Position numbers and translations under genes: made by a program
The notes under the pieces: generated by a model
The model's input: the letters and a program-made list of their open reading frames with translations, nothing else
Told to the model about the DNA's origin: nothing
Database searches by the model: none
From: SURF-24 sp964537965
GTDB taxonomy: Bacteria > Bacteroidota > Ignavibacteria > Ignavibacteriales > SURF-24
Direction: 5' to 3'
DNA length: 44,209 nt
Assembly: GCA_964537965.1 (NCBI GenBank)
Contig: CAZIDB010000006.1
Span: 1 to 44,209, forward strand
In this document: one piece after another, positions 7,637-15,444 of the stretch
Layout of the letters: each line of letters starts with the position of its first letter
Position numbering within the stretch: the stretch's first letter is position 1

Positions 7637-9901
7637 TTATTTTTTTTGCGATGATGCTATAAGGTTTAATGCGCTCCCGGCTTTGAACCATTCTATTTGC
7701 CCGGCATTAAATGAATGATTAAGCATGCACTCATCTATGCTGCCATCTTTGTGTTTGATGATTAGCTTCAACTGTTTGTCCGGAGCAAAAGAAGTCAATC
7801 CGGTTATGCTTACAACATCGTCTTCCTTTATTTTGTCATAATCATTTGGATTAGCAAATGTAAGAGGCAGCATACCCTGCTTCTTAAGGTTTGTTTCATG
7901 AATGCGTGCAAAGCTTTTTACTATTATTGCCTTGCCTCCCAGGAATCTTGGTTCCATGGCTGCATGCTCTCGTGATGAACCTTCCCCGTAATTTTCATCT
8001 CCGATTACAACCCAGGCATGATTGTGTTTTTTATAATCGCGTGCAACTTCCGGAACAGATTTATACTCGCCGGTAAAAATATTTTTTGTCTTACCTGCTT
8101 CATCGGTATAATAGTTTATTGCGCCAATAAACATATTGTTTGAAATGTTATCTAAGTGACCGCGGTACTTTAACCAGGGACCTGCCATTGAAATATGGTC
8201 TGTTGTACATTTACCTTTTGCTTTCAGAAGAACCGGCAAATCAACTAAATCCTTTCCATCCCAGGCAGGGAATTTATCCAGCAACTGAAGCCTGTCACTC
8301 TTCGGATCAACATTTATTTCAAGGTTAAAACTATCTGAAGAAGGAGGTATAAAATCTTTATCGCCTTTAATAAACCCGGACTCTGGTAATTCTTCACCAA
8401 CGGGAATGTCAAGTTTAATTTGTTCGCCTTTATCATTTGTTAAAGTATCTGTAATTGGATTGAAAGATAATTTACCTGCTATTGCAAGAGCAGTAACAAT
8501 TTCCGGGCTTGCAACAAAAGCAAGCGTTTGAGGATTACCGTCGTTTCTTTTTGCAAAATTCCTGTTGAACGATGTAACAATTGTGTTGCGTTCTCCTTTA
8601 TCGTTTCCCATTCTTTTCCACATTCCTATACATGGTCCGCAGGCATTGGCAAGCACTAATCCACCAAGTTTAGTCAATGTTTCAAGCTGCCCGTCTCTTT
8701 CAACTGTAGCCCGCACCTGTTCTGAACCGGGAGTAATTGTAAACTGGGATTTTGCTATTAATCCTTTTGATAATGCCTGCCTTGCAATTTTTGCGGCCCG
8801 GTCAATATCTTCATAACTGGAATTTGTACAGCTTCCAATTAACGCTACACTTATTTTTTCAGGATAATTATTTTCCTTAACAGCTTCTTTCATTTTTGAA
8901 ATTGGCCATGCAAGGTCCGGTGTAAATGGCCCGTTTAACAAAGGTTCAATCTCAGAAAGATTAATTTCAATTACCCGGTCAAAATACTTGTGCGGGTTTT
9001 CGTTTACATCTTTATCGGCTGTTAAAAAGTCACTTAATTCTTTTGCCAGACCCGCAACATCATTTCGATCAGTCTTAATTAAGTAGTCAGCCATTTTTTT
9101 ATCAAAAGGAAAAACAGAAGTAGTAGCGCCGACTTCTGCGCCCATATTACAGATTGTACCTTTACCGGTGCAGGAAATGGATTCTGTTCCATCACCAAAA
9201 TATTCAATGATTGAACCAGTTCCTCCTTTAACAGTCAGGATGCCGGCAAGCTTAAGAATCACATCCTTTGGTGAAGCCCATCCGTTTAATTTTCCTGTAA
9301 GTTTAACGCCAATTAATTTCGGCCATTTTAATTCCCATGGCATTCCGGCCATAACATCAACGGCATCTGCACCGCCAACTCCAATTGCAAGCATGCCCAA
9401 ACCACCGGCGTTAGGAGTATGAGAATCAGTACCAATCATTAATCCCCCGGGGAAAGCATAATTCTCAAGAACCACCTGGTGAATAATTCCTGCGCCCGGT
9501 TTCCAAAAACCAATGCTGTACTTCCTGGAAACGCCTTCCAAGAAATCATATACTTCCTTATTCTCATCAATTGCTCTGGAAAGATCTTCATCCGAGCCAA
9601 CCTGTGCCTGTATAAGATGGTCGCAATGAACCGTAGAAGGAACTGCTGTTGTTTTTCTGCCGGAGTGCATAAACTGAAGCAATGCCATTTGTGCTGTCGC
9701 ATCCTGCATTGCTACTCTGTCAGGTGAGAGCTCAACATAATCCTTGCCCCGCAAAAATTCTTTTACCGGGGTTTGATATGTATGAGCGTAAAGAATTTTT
9801 TCCGAAAGTGTTAATGGTCTGCCTGTTAATTTTCTGGCAGTGTCAACTTTATTTTTAAATGAATTATAAACCTTTTGGATTTTATCAATATCCGCAGTCA
9901 T
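7637..9901 (-). CDS. acn: Aconitate hydratase (mitochondrial-type aconitase)
   Basis: This is a 754-residue enzyme with the four aconitase domains. It interconverts citrate and isocitrate through cis-aconitate in the TCA cycle, in the cytoplasm. The 4Fe-4S ligands are visible: C358 in IGSCTNSSYED and C421 and C424 in ANACGPCIGMW. Other family motifs are HCDHLIQAQ near residue 95, GLMIGTDSHTPNAGG, GATTSVFPFD and the C-terminal swivel domain with GDENYGEGSSREHAA. The length and the TADIDK start suit the mitochondrial / Bacteroidota type rather than AcnA/IRP or AcnB. AGAGGG lies just before the ATG. The gene lies 49 bases downstream of gmhA on the same strand and shares the terminator at 7591-7620. 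No odd residues were seen in the active site. Confidence 0.96.
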   Translation of the reverse strand: MTADIDKIQKVYNSFKNKVDTARKLTGRPLTLSEKILYAHTYQTPVKEFLRGKDYVELSPDRVAMQDATAQMALLQFMHSGRKTTAVPSTVHCDHLIQAQVGSDEDLSRAIDENKEVYDFLEGVSRKYSIGFWKPGAGIIHQVVLENYAFPGGLMIGTDSHTPNAGGLGMLAIGVGGADAVDVMAGMPWELKWPKLIGVKLTGKLNGWASPKDVILKLAGILTVKGGTGSIIEYFGDGTESISCTGKGTICNMGAEVGATTSVFPFDKKMADYLIKTDRNDVAGLAKELSDFLTADKDVNENPHKYFDRVIEINLSEIEPLLNGPFTPDLAWPISKMKEAVKENNYPEKISVALIGSCTNSSYEDIDRAAKIARQALSKGLIAKSQFTITPGSEQVRATVERDGQLETLTKLGGLVLANACGPCIGMWKRMGNDKGERNTIVTSFNRNFAKRNDGNPQTLAFVASPEIVTALAIAGKLSFNPITDTLTNDKGEQIKLDIPVGEELPESGFIKGDKDFIPPSSDSFNLEINVDPKSDRLQLLDKFPAWDGKDLVDLPVLLKAKGKCTTDHISMAGPWLKYRGHLDNISNNMFIGAINYYTDEAGKTKNIFTGEYKSVPEVARDYKKHNHAWVVIGDENYGEGSSREHAAMEPRFLGGKAIIVKSFARIHETNLKKQGMLPLTFANPNDYDKIKEDDVVSITGLTSFAPDKQLKLIIKHKDGSIDECMLNHSFNAGQIEWFKAGSALNLIASSQKK

Positions 9902-9950
9902 ATTGCCCTCTGAATTTTATTAACTGAAACTATAATGAAATGAAATTAAA

Positions 9951-10527
9951 TTAACCATATAACTCGTTTTCAACCAGCTCACATATTATATGAGCGCAGG
10001 TGATATGTCCTTCCTGAATCCTTTGCACGTTGGATGAAGGAATTACAATTGGTACATCAACCTGGCTTTTTAATTTTCCACCGTTTCCTCCAAGTAAGCC
10101 AACAATCTTTAATCCTTTTTGTTTTGCCTTCTCAACTGCTTTAATAATGTTAGGTGAATTTCCGCTTGTGGAAATTGCGAGTAAAACATCTCCGGAAATT
10201 CCCAATCCTTCAATGTTTCTAGCAAAAACGTTTTCAAACCCAATATCGTTTCCTCCGGCGGTTAAATTTGATGTATCAGTTGTTAATGCGATTGCAGCTA
10301 ATGCCGGTCTTTCAAGATTGTGGCTAAGTCTTATCATAAATTCTGTTGCGATGTGCTGGCAATCGGCAGCACTTCCGCCGTTACCACATAGTAACAGCTT
10401 GTTCCCGTTTTTATAGGAATTGACCATCAGGTTAACGGCATCAATAAGAGATTGACTGCACTCTTTTTCAATTAACAGTTTTACTTCAGAACTTTCCTTA
10501 AGGGAATCTGAAATGAATTTTTCTTTA
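9951..10527 (-). CDS. gmhA: Phosphoheptose isomerase (SIS domain), start lost in gap
   Basis: This isomerase converts sedoheptulose 7-phosphate to D-glycero-D-manno-heptose 7-phosphate, the first step of ADP-heptose synthesis for LPS. The SIS-fold motifs are LLLCGNGGSAADCQHIATEF, then LLAISTSGNSPNI, and the C-terminal QEGHITCAHIICELVE with the family His and Glu. An ATG at 10427 is not the true start. The frame stays open back to the N run and reads KEKFISDSLKESSEVK then a helix, which matches the usual GmhA N-terminus, so the real start must lie just inside the gap at 10528. Roughly 192 residues are visible against a normal length of about 190-200, so almost nothing is missing. Gene order with GGGP synthase upstream and aconitase downstream suggests one transcript. 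Confidence 0.9.
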
Positions 10528-10627
10528 NNNNNNNNNNNNNNNNNNNNNNNNNNNNNNNNNNNNNNNNNNNNNNNNNNNNNNNNNNNNNNNNNNNNNNNNN
10601 NNNNNNNNNNNNNNNNNNNNNNNNNNN
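10528..10627. other. Assembly gap (100 N) between GGGP synthase and gmhA
   Basis: Exactly 100 N. It hides the stop and last few codons of the GGGP synthase gene and the start codon of gmhA. Both proteins are almost complete on either side, so little coding sequence is lost. Confidence 0.97.
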
Positions 10628-11373
10628 TTACTCTTATAATGAACTACAGTATTAAATTCTTTAATCAATTGCCAGTTTACTTCATCTTCAAAACAATTTC
10701 CTATGACAATTAGTTTAGCGCCGGCGTCTATTTTTTCTTTTGCATCGGATGGATTTTTAATACCTCCGCCTACAATTACAGGAATATCCACCGTTTCCGA
10801 AACACATTTTATCATTTCTACGGGGACTGAATTTTCTGCACCGGAGCCGGCTTCAAGGTAAATAAATTTCATTCCAATGTACTGAGCCGCAAGTGCGGTT
10901 GCGGCAGCAATTTCCGGCTTGTTGCGTGGAATTGGCTTGCTGTTACTCATATACTCTGCCGAAGTGTAACTTCCCGATTCAATTATCATATAGCCGGTTG
11001 AAATTGGTTCGATGTTATATTTTTTAATCATTGGAGCAGCAATTACGTGTTTACCAATCAGTTGTTCCGCATTTCTTCCGCTGATTAACGACAGATAGAG
11101 GATTGCATCAGCATCAGGATAGACCTGGTTTACAGAACCCGGAAATATAATTACAGGAACAGAAGTTTCTTCTTTAATTAATGAGATAACTTTTTCAATG
11201 TCGCCCTTAGTTATTAAACTACCACCGACAAGGAAAGCGTCTATGCTATTTTTAAATCCATTTCTAAGGAATTTTACCAGTTTCTCCGGAGTTGTTTTAT
11301 CAGGATCAATAAGAATTAATAAACCGGCTCCTTTTTTTTCTATCGTTTCCTGTAAATAATTAAATACTTTCAA
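10628..11373 (-). CDS. Geranylgeranylglyceryl-phosphate synthase family protein
   Basis: 248 residues of a TIM-barrel prenyltransferase are visible before the gap, close to the full family length of about 245-260. Family motifs are LILIDPDKTTPEKL near residue 20 (phosphate/glycerol phosphate side), FLVGGSLIT, IIFPGSVNQV, then IYLEAGSGAENSVP and IPVIVGGGIKNP with LIVIGNCFE. The family joins a polyprenyl diphosphate to sn-glycerol-1-phosphate, the first ether bond of archaeal lipids. Bacterial members include heptaprenyl (PcrB) and geranylgeranyl types, and this one resembles the bacterial/archaeal GGGPS branch rather than short PcrB. It is cytoplasmic or membrane-associated. The C-terminal residues are in the gap. 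It is upstream of gmhA and likely cotranscribed. The exact chain length of the prenyl substrate cannot be read from sequence alone. Confidence 0.88.
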
Positions 11374-11736
11374 TTTCCCCTCCCATTTTTCAAAAACAGA
11401 AATATTTTTACTTTTGTCGGTAACAAAATAATAAAATTCTTTTTTGGAAGATACCGTATGGTAAAAAAGAAGTTAGTGAATTTACAAGCCAATCAATTCC
11501 CGGATTATTGCGATTTCAGATGCCGGTTTGCCTCGTTCTCCAATCCCGAAACTACTGGTGCCTGCAGACGAGAACAGGCAATCTGGTGTAGTTACTTCAG
11601 GAAGTATAATAACAAGAACAACCGGTGTTTTCAAATTATTAAAAAGTAGAGTAATGGTTTGCCTATGCCGGCAAAAACAAAAATGTTTTCTTTCTCTTCA
11701 ATTTTTACTCTGAAATCAAGGATTTTTATTTTTCCT
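11374..11736. other. Non-coding stretch with a decayed-looking repeat
   Basis: There is no convincing gene here. A 63-codon frame at 11458-11649 lacks a ribosome binding site and has an unlikely composition. The segment 11559-11580 holds a short inverted repeat TGCCTG / CAGGCA that recalls the palindromic element at 18993-19114. The sigma-28-type promoter begins at the right end of the stretch. Confidence 0.5.
11559..11580. repeat. Short inverted repeat TGCCTG/CAGGCA
   Basis: 6-bp arms with a 10-base loop. The same core (CCTGC / GCAGG) recurs at 18993-19114 and 43997-44012, so this may be a remnant of one intergenic repeat family. The evidence is weak because the arms are short. Confidence 0.35.
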
Positions 11737-11763
11737 CTAAACTTTATAATAATAATCCGATAA
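11737..11763 (+). promoter_or_regulatory. Sigma-28 (FliA/SigD)-type promoter upstream of the FlgM-like gene
   Basis: CTAAA (11737-11741), 15 bases, then CCGATAA (11757-11763). This fits the SigD/FliA pattern CTAAA-N14-16-CCGATAT with one mismatch. Against the enteric pattern, TAAACTTT and TCCGATAA each differ from TAAAGTTT and GCCGATAA at one base, with a spacer of 10 instead of 11. The expected start of transcription is about 11770, giving a leader of about 90 bases before the GTG at 11860. No second site of this quality was found in the intergenic regions of the window on either strand. Confidence 0.65.
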
Positions 11764-11859
11764 TTAGTTTAGAATTATTTATACATGGTATTTTGCTTAG
11801 AACTGTAACTCTTTGCTCCTTCTGATTACAGCTTTAATCTTATAGATGAGGGTAGTTTT

Positions 11860-12114
11860 GTGAAAGAAAAAAAGAAGACCAAAACAAAAATCGGGAAAGA
11901 TTTATTAAATCTTAACTTTGATTTTTATGATGGCACTATTGATAAGAGTCTTATTAAGTTCAGGGTTAGAAAAGATATTGTTCTGCCACTGATGGTGGAA
12001 AGAGACCTTAATGAGATAAGAGACAAGATAAGAAGCAATTTTTATAACTCACCTTACGTTGTTGAGAAAACAATTGAAGCAATTTTAAACTTAGAAGAAT
12101 TCCGGATCAATTAA
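11860..12114 (+). CDS. FlgM-like anti-sigma-28 family protein
   Basis: This is an 84-residue protein with a lysine-rich, probably disordered N-terminus and a C-terminal helical part. The stretch VERDLNEIRDKIRSNFYNSP followed by VVEKTIEAILNLEE has the spacing of the FlgM C-terminus (helix, K-x-x-I-x-x-G-x-Y-x-x-x-x-x-V-x-x-I-A-x-x-I). FlgM binds sigma-28 and blocks its access to RNA polymerase, and in flagellated bacteria it is exported to release the sigma. The start is GTG at 11860, chosen because GAGGG lies 7 bases upstream. A sigma-28-type promoter at 11737-11763 precedes it and a sigma-28-family gene lies 10 kb downstream on the same strand, both supporting the call. It could instead be a FlgM-fold protein with another partner; similarity is limited to about 40 residues. 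Confidence 0.6.
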   Translation: MKEKKKTKTKIGKDLLNLNFDFYDGTIDKSLIKFRVRKDIVLPLMVERDLNEIRDKIRSNFYNSPYVVEKTIEAILNLEEFRIN

Positions 12115-12253
12115 AGTTGTAAGATTACTCTAAGGTTAACCTGAAATTTCTATTTGAAGTGTCATTCTGAAAAGTATATTTTTGAATAATTCTTATAAAC
12201 TTCTCTGGTATTAATTTAATAGTATCGACCGGAATCTTTATTGTGTTTGTTTA

Positions 12254-15200
12254 ATGAAACGAATTTATATTGATCTGAAATTATTTTTTATTATTCTGCC
12301 GGCAGTTTATGCAGTATTTTATAACATTAGTTATTGTGTTACCATTGCAGAAATACCACAAGGATTAATACAGGCTGAAATAAATTACTACCCGCTTACA
12401 CTTAATCAGATTCTCTTTATTCTTTTTATCGTAATCATATTTACAGCAGGCTTATCACTCCTTTTGATAAACCGGCTTAAAAAGAGTTTAACTGAAAAAA
12501 ATCTTGAACTTCAGAAAGAATTGGAGCAGCACAGCGAAACAGAAAAAATGCTGCTCAAAGAACGTGAATGGCTTAACAACCTTATGGATAATATTCCGGA
12601 TACAATTTATTTCAAGGATAAGGAAAGCAGGTTTGTTAAGATTAACAAAGCCCAGGCAAAATTGTTGGGCTTAAACAACCCCGATGAAGCAATTATGAAA
12701 TCGGATTTTGATTTCTTTTTGCCCGATCATGCTAAAGAAGCATTTGAAGATGAAAAGAAGATTATTAAAACAGGTGAAGCGCTTGTTTCTAAAACCGAGA
12801 AAATAAAAGAGCGCAACGGAAATTACAGGTGGGTAAGCGCTACTAAAGTTCCAATGATTGATTCGTCCGGTAACATCTGCGGAATTGTCGGTATATCAAG
12901 AGATATAAGCGTTAGAAAAGGATTTGAAGAGAACCTAAGAAAAAGTGAAGAGAAATACAGAGTGCTTTTCGGGAATCTTTTAAGTGCCTTCATCTATTTT
13001 GAGGTTCTGTTTGATGAAAATGATGAGCCTGTAAAATTTGTTTTCCGTGAAGTTAATGACAGATTTCTGAAGATTATTTCCAAAAGCCGCGAAGAAGTAA
13101 TCGGCAGAGAATACTTTGATATAGCCACATTCAAAAGTATTAATTTTGCTGACTGTTATAAAAAGACCTTCTCTTTACAGCAAGCTGTTAACTTTGAACA
13201 TTTCTCCGAAAATCTTGGCAGATGGTTGTACCTCTCTGTTTATTCGGACAAAAAAGAATGTCTGTATGTTCAGTTTGAAGATATACATGACCGTAAAACA
13301 GCCGAAGAACAAATTTCAAGATCGGAATTAAAATTTCATACTTTATTTGATAATGCATCGGATGCGATATTCATACTTAATGGAGACAAGATTATTGATT
13401 GCAACAGGAAGACGTATGAAATATTCGGATGCAGCAGGGAAAAAATAATTAATAAAAGTATCACTGATCTTTCTCCTACTTACCAGTTAAACGGTGAAAC
13501 ATCCTCAAAACTTGTGCACCTAAAAATTAAAGATGCGTTAAACGGAATATCACAGAATTTTGAATGGCTCCATTTAAGATCTGATGGGAATTTGTTCTTT
13601 GCAGATGTTAGTCTGAATAAAATTCATATCGAAGATTCAACTCTGATCCAGGCAATTGTCAGGGATATTTCTGATTGGAAAACGACCGAAACTATACTAA
13701 AGCAAAGAGAAATTCAATTAAAGTCTCTTGCAGAAAACCTTCCGGATATTTTAATAAGATTTGATCCCAAATTACAGATTATATTTATTAATAATCAGAT
13801 AGAAACAATACTTGGAATTACGGCAGGCGAAGTGCTTAATAAAAAATTGTATGACCTTCAGTTAACAGATGAACTGAAAAACTACTGGGGTGGTGCGATT
13901 AAAGAGGTATTTGAAAAAGGCGAGGTAAAGAAAATTGAATTCTCAATTCCTTTCGGAGGAGATTTTAAATATTTCGAGTGCCGTCTTATTCCAGAATTTG
14001 CAGCAGGTGAAGTTGTAAAATCTGTACAGAGTGTTAACCGAGATATTACCGAGCAACGCAGGAATGAAAAAATCCAGAATGCAATTTTTAAAATTTCCGA
14101 AGCGGTAAATACAACCGAGATGGTTCAAACACTTTATAAAAGCATTCACGAGATTATTGGTGAATTAATGCCCGCAAAGAATTTTTATCTTGCGCTATAT
14201 GATGAAAAAGATCAGATGCTCGACTTTCAGTATTTTGTTGATGAATTTGAACCGGTTCCGGGCAGGTTACCACTTTGTAATGGCCTAACTGAATATGTTC
14301 TGCGAACAGGGAAAGCAATTCTTGTTGATGAAGAAATGGATCAACAGCTACGTCAGAGTGGTGAAGTTGAACTTGTTGGTGAACCCACAAAAATATGGCT
14401 TGGTATTCCATTAAAGCTTGGTGAAAAAACATTCGGCGTAATGGTCCTGCAGGATTATTATAATGAAAATGCTTACGGTGAAGAAGAAGAGAGAATTCTT
14501 TTATATGTATCTGAACAAATTGCTCAGGCAATAAATAAAAAGAATTCTGAATACAGGCTTGTAAAATATGCCGAAGAACTAAAAGAGCTTAATGCCGTAA
14601 AAGATAAATTCTTCTCGATTATCTCCCATGATCTCAGGAGTCCTTTCCATGCGCTACTTGGTGTCTCTGAAATATTGACCGATGAATCTTCCGCATTAAC
14701 TATTGAAGAAACACGTCACTTAAACAGGGAAATGTACAAGACACTTAAGAATCAATTTAAACTGTTAGAGAATTTATTAGAGTGGTCAAGAATTCAAACG
14801 GGTAGAATAAGCTTTATGCCCGGCAAGCAGGAATTATCTTTTAAAGTAAACGAGGTTATTAATATTTTAATCGGCAACGCTCTTAAAAAAGGAATTCAAA
14901 TTGTGAATGATGTTCATCCGGGTACACACGTATTTGCAGATGAAAACATGCTAAGAACTATTTTACATAATTTAATTTCGAATGCGATTAAGTTTACTAA
15001 TTTGCGCGGTAAAATTGTTGTTTCTTCTGTCAGGCTAAATAATTTTGTCGAAATCTCGGTTGCCGATAACGGAATCGGTTTATCGGAAGAGGAGATTAAT
15101 AAATTGTTTAAACTCGATGTTCAGTTTACCAAACCCGGAACCTCTAAGGAACAGGGAACAGGGCTGGGTTTAATGCTATGTAAGGAATTGGTGGAAAAAC

Positions 15201-15280
15201 ACAATGGTAAAATGAGGATTGAAAGTAAAGTTGGAGCAGGCTCTAATTTTATTTTTTCACTTCCAACCGCAGACGAATAG
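12254..15280 (+). CDS. Multi-PAS/GAF sensor histidine kinase
   Basis: This is a 1008-residue membrane-anchored kinase. Two hydrophobic segments (about 7-29 and 53-73) enclose only a short external loop, so sensing is probably cytoplasmic. They are followed by a coiled linker, four PAS domains (about 103-224, 230-349, 357-479 and 484-604), a GAF domain (605-762), a DHp domain with the phospho-accepting H792 in FFSIISHDLRSPFHALLG, and an HATPase_c domain with N box LISNAIKF, G1 VADNGIGL and G2 GTGLGLMLCKELV. It should autophosphorylate and pass phosphate to a receiver; none is fused to it. There is no good Shine-Dalgarno before the ATG. It lies 139 bases downstream of the FlgM-like gene and is the first of three large kinases on this strand. 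Confidence 0.93.
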   Translation: MKRIYIDLKLFFIILPAVYAVFYNISYCVTIAEIPQGLIQAEINYYPLTLNQILFILFIVIIFTAGLSLLLINRLKKSLTEKNLELQKELEQHSETEKMLLKEREWLNNLMDNIPDTIYFKDKESRFVKINKAQAKLLGLNNPDEAIMKSDFDFFLPDHAKEAFEDEKKIIKTGEALVSKTEKIKERNGNYRWVSATKVPMIDSSGNICGIVGISRDISVRKGFEENLRKSEEKYRVLFGNLLSAFIYFEVLFDENDEPVKFVFREVNDRFLKIISKSREEVIGREYFDIATFKSINFADCYKKTFSLQQAVNFEHFSENLGRWLYLSVYSDKKECLYVQFEDIHDRKTAEEQISRSELKFHTLFDNASDAIFILNGDKIIDCNRKTYEIFGCSREKIINKSITDLSPTYQLNGETSSKLVHLKIKDALNGISQNFEWLHLRSDGNLFFADVSLNKIHIEDSTLIQAIVRDISDWKTTETILKQREIQLKSLAENLPDILIRFDPKLQIIFINNQIETILGITAGEVLNKKLYDLQLTDELKNYWGGAIKEVFEKGEVKKIEFSIPFGGDFKYFECRLIPEFAAGEVVKSVQSVNRDITEQRRNEKIQNAIFKISEAVNTTEMVQTLYKSIHEIIGELMPAKNFYLALYDEKDQMLDFQYFVDEFEPVPGRLPLCNGLTEYVLRTGKAILVDEEMDQQLRQSGEVELVGEPTKIWLGIPLKLGEKTFGVMVLQDYYNENAYGEEEERILLYVSEQIAQAINKKNSEYRLVKYAEELKELNAVKDKFFSIISHDLRSPFHALLGVSEILTDESSALTIEETRHLNREMYKTLKNQFKLLENLLEWSRIQTGRISFMPGKQELSFKVNEVINILIGNALKKGIQIVNDVHPGTHVFADENMLRTILHNLISNAIKFTNLRGKIVVSSVRLNNFVEISVADNGIGLSEEEINKLFKLDVQFTKPGTSKEQGTGLGLMLCKELVEKHNGKMRIESKVGAGSNFIFSLPTADE

Positions 15281-15444
15281 ATCCTTTTTATAACTTGCAG
15301 TTCAATCTTTTCCCGCCTTCAGAAAATAACTTAAGTTTTATGAACACAAAATCTTTACGGCATATAATTTCCCTATCGCTGTAAAGACAAAAAAACATTA
15401 TATTGCACAAAAAAATCCTACAAAGTTTAAAGCAGGATGAGCGT

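Noticed and set aside
10425..10427. ATG at 10427 as the start of gmhA
   Set aside because: It would remove the conserved N-terminal helix; the frame is open and family-like back to the gap at 10528.
11458..11649. 63-codon plus-strand frame in the intergenic region before the FlgM-like gene
   Set aside because: There is no ribosome binding site, many Cys/Arg codons unlike the genome's usage, and it overlaps a repeat-like segment.
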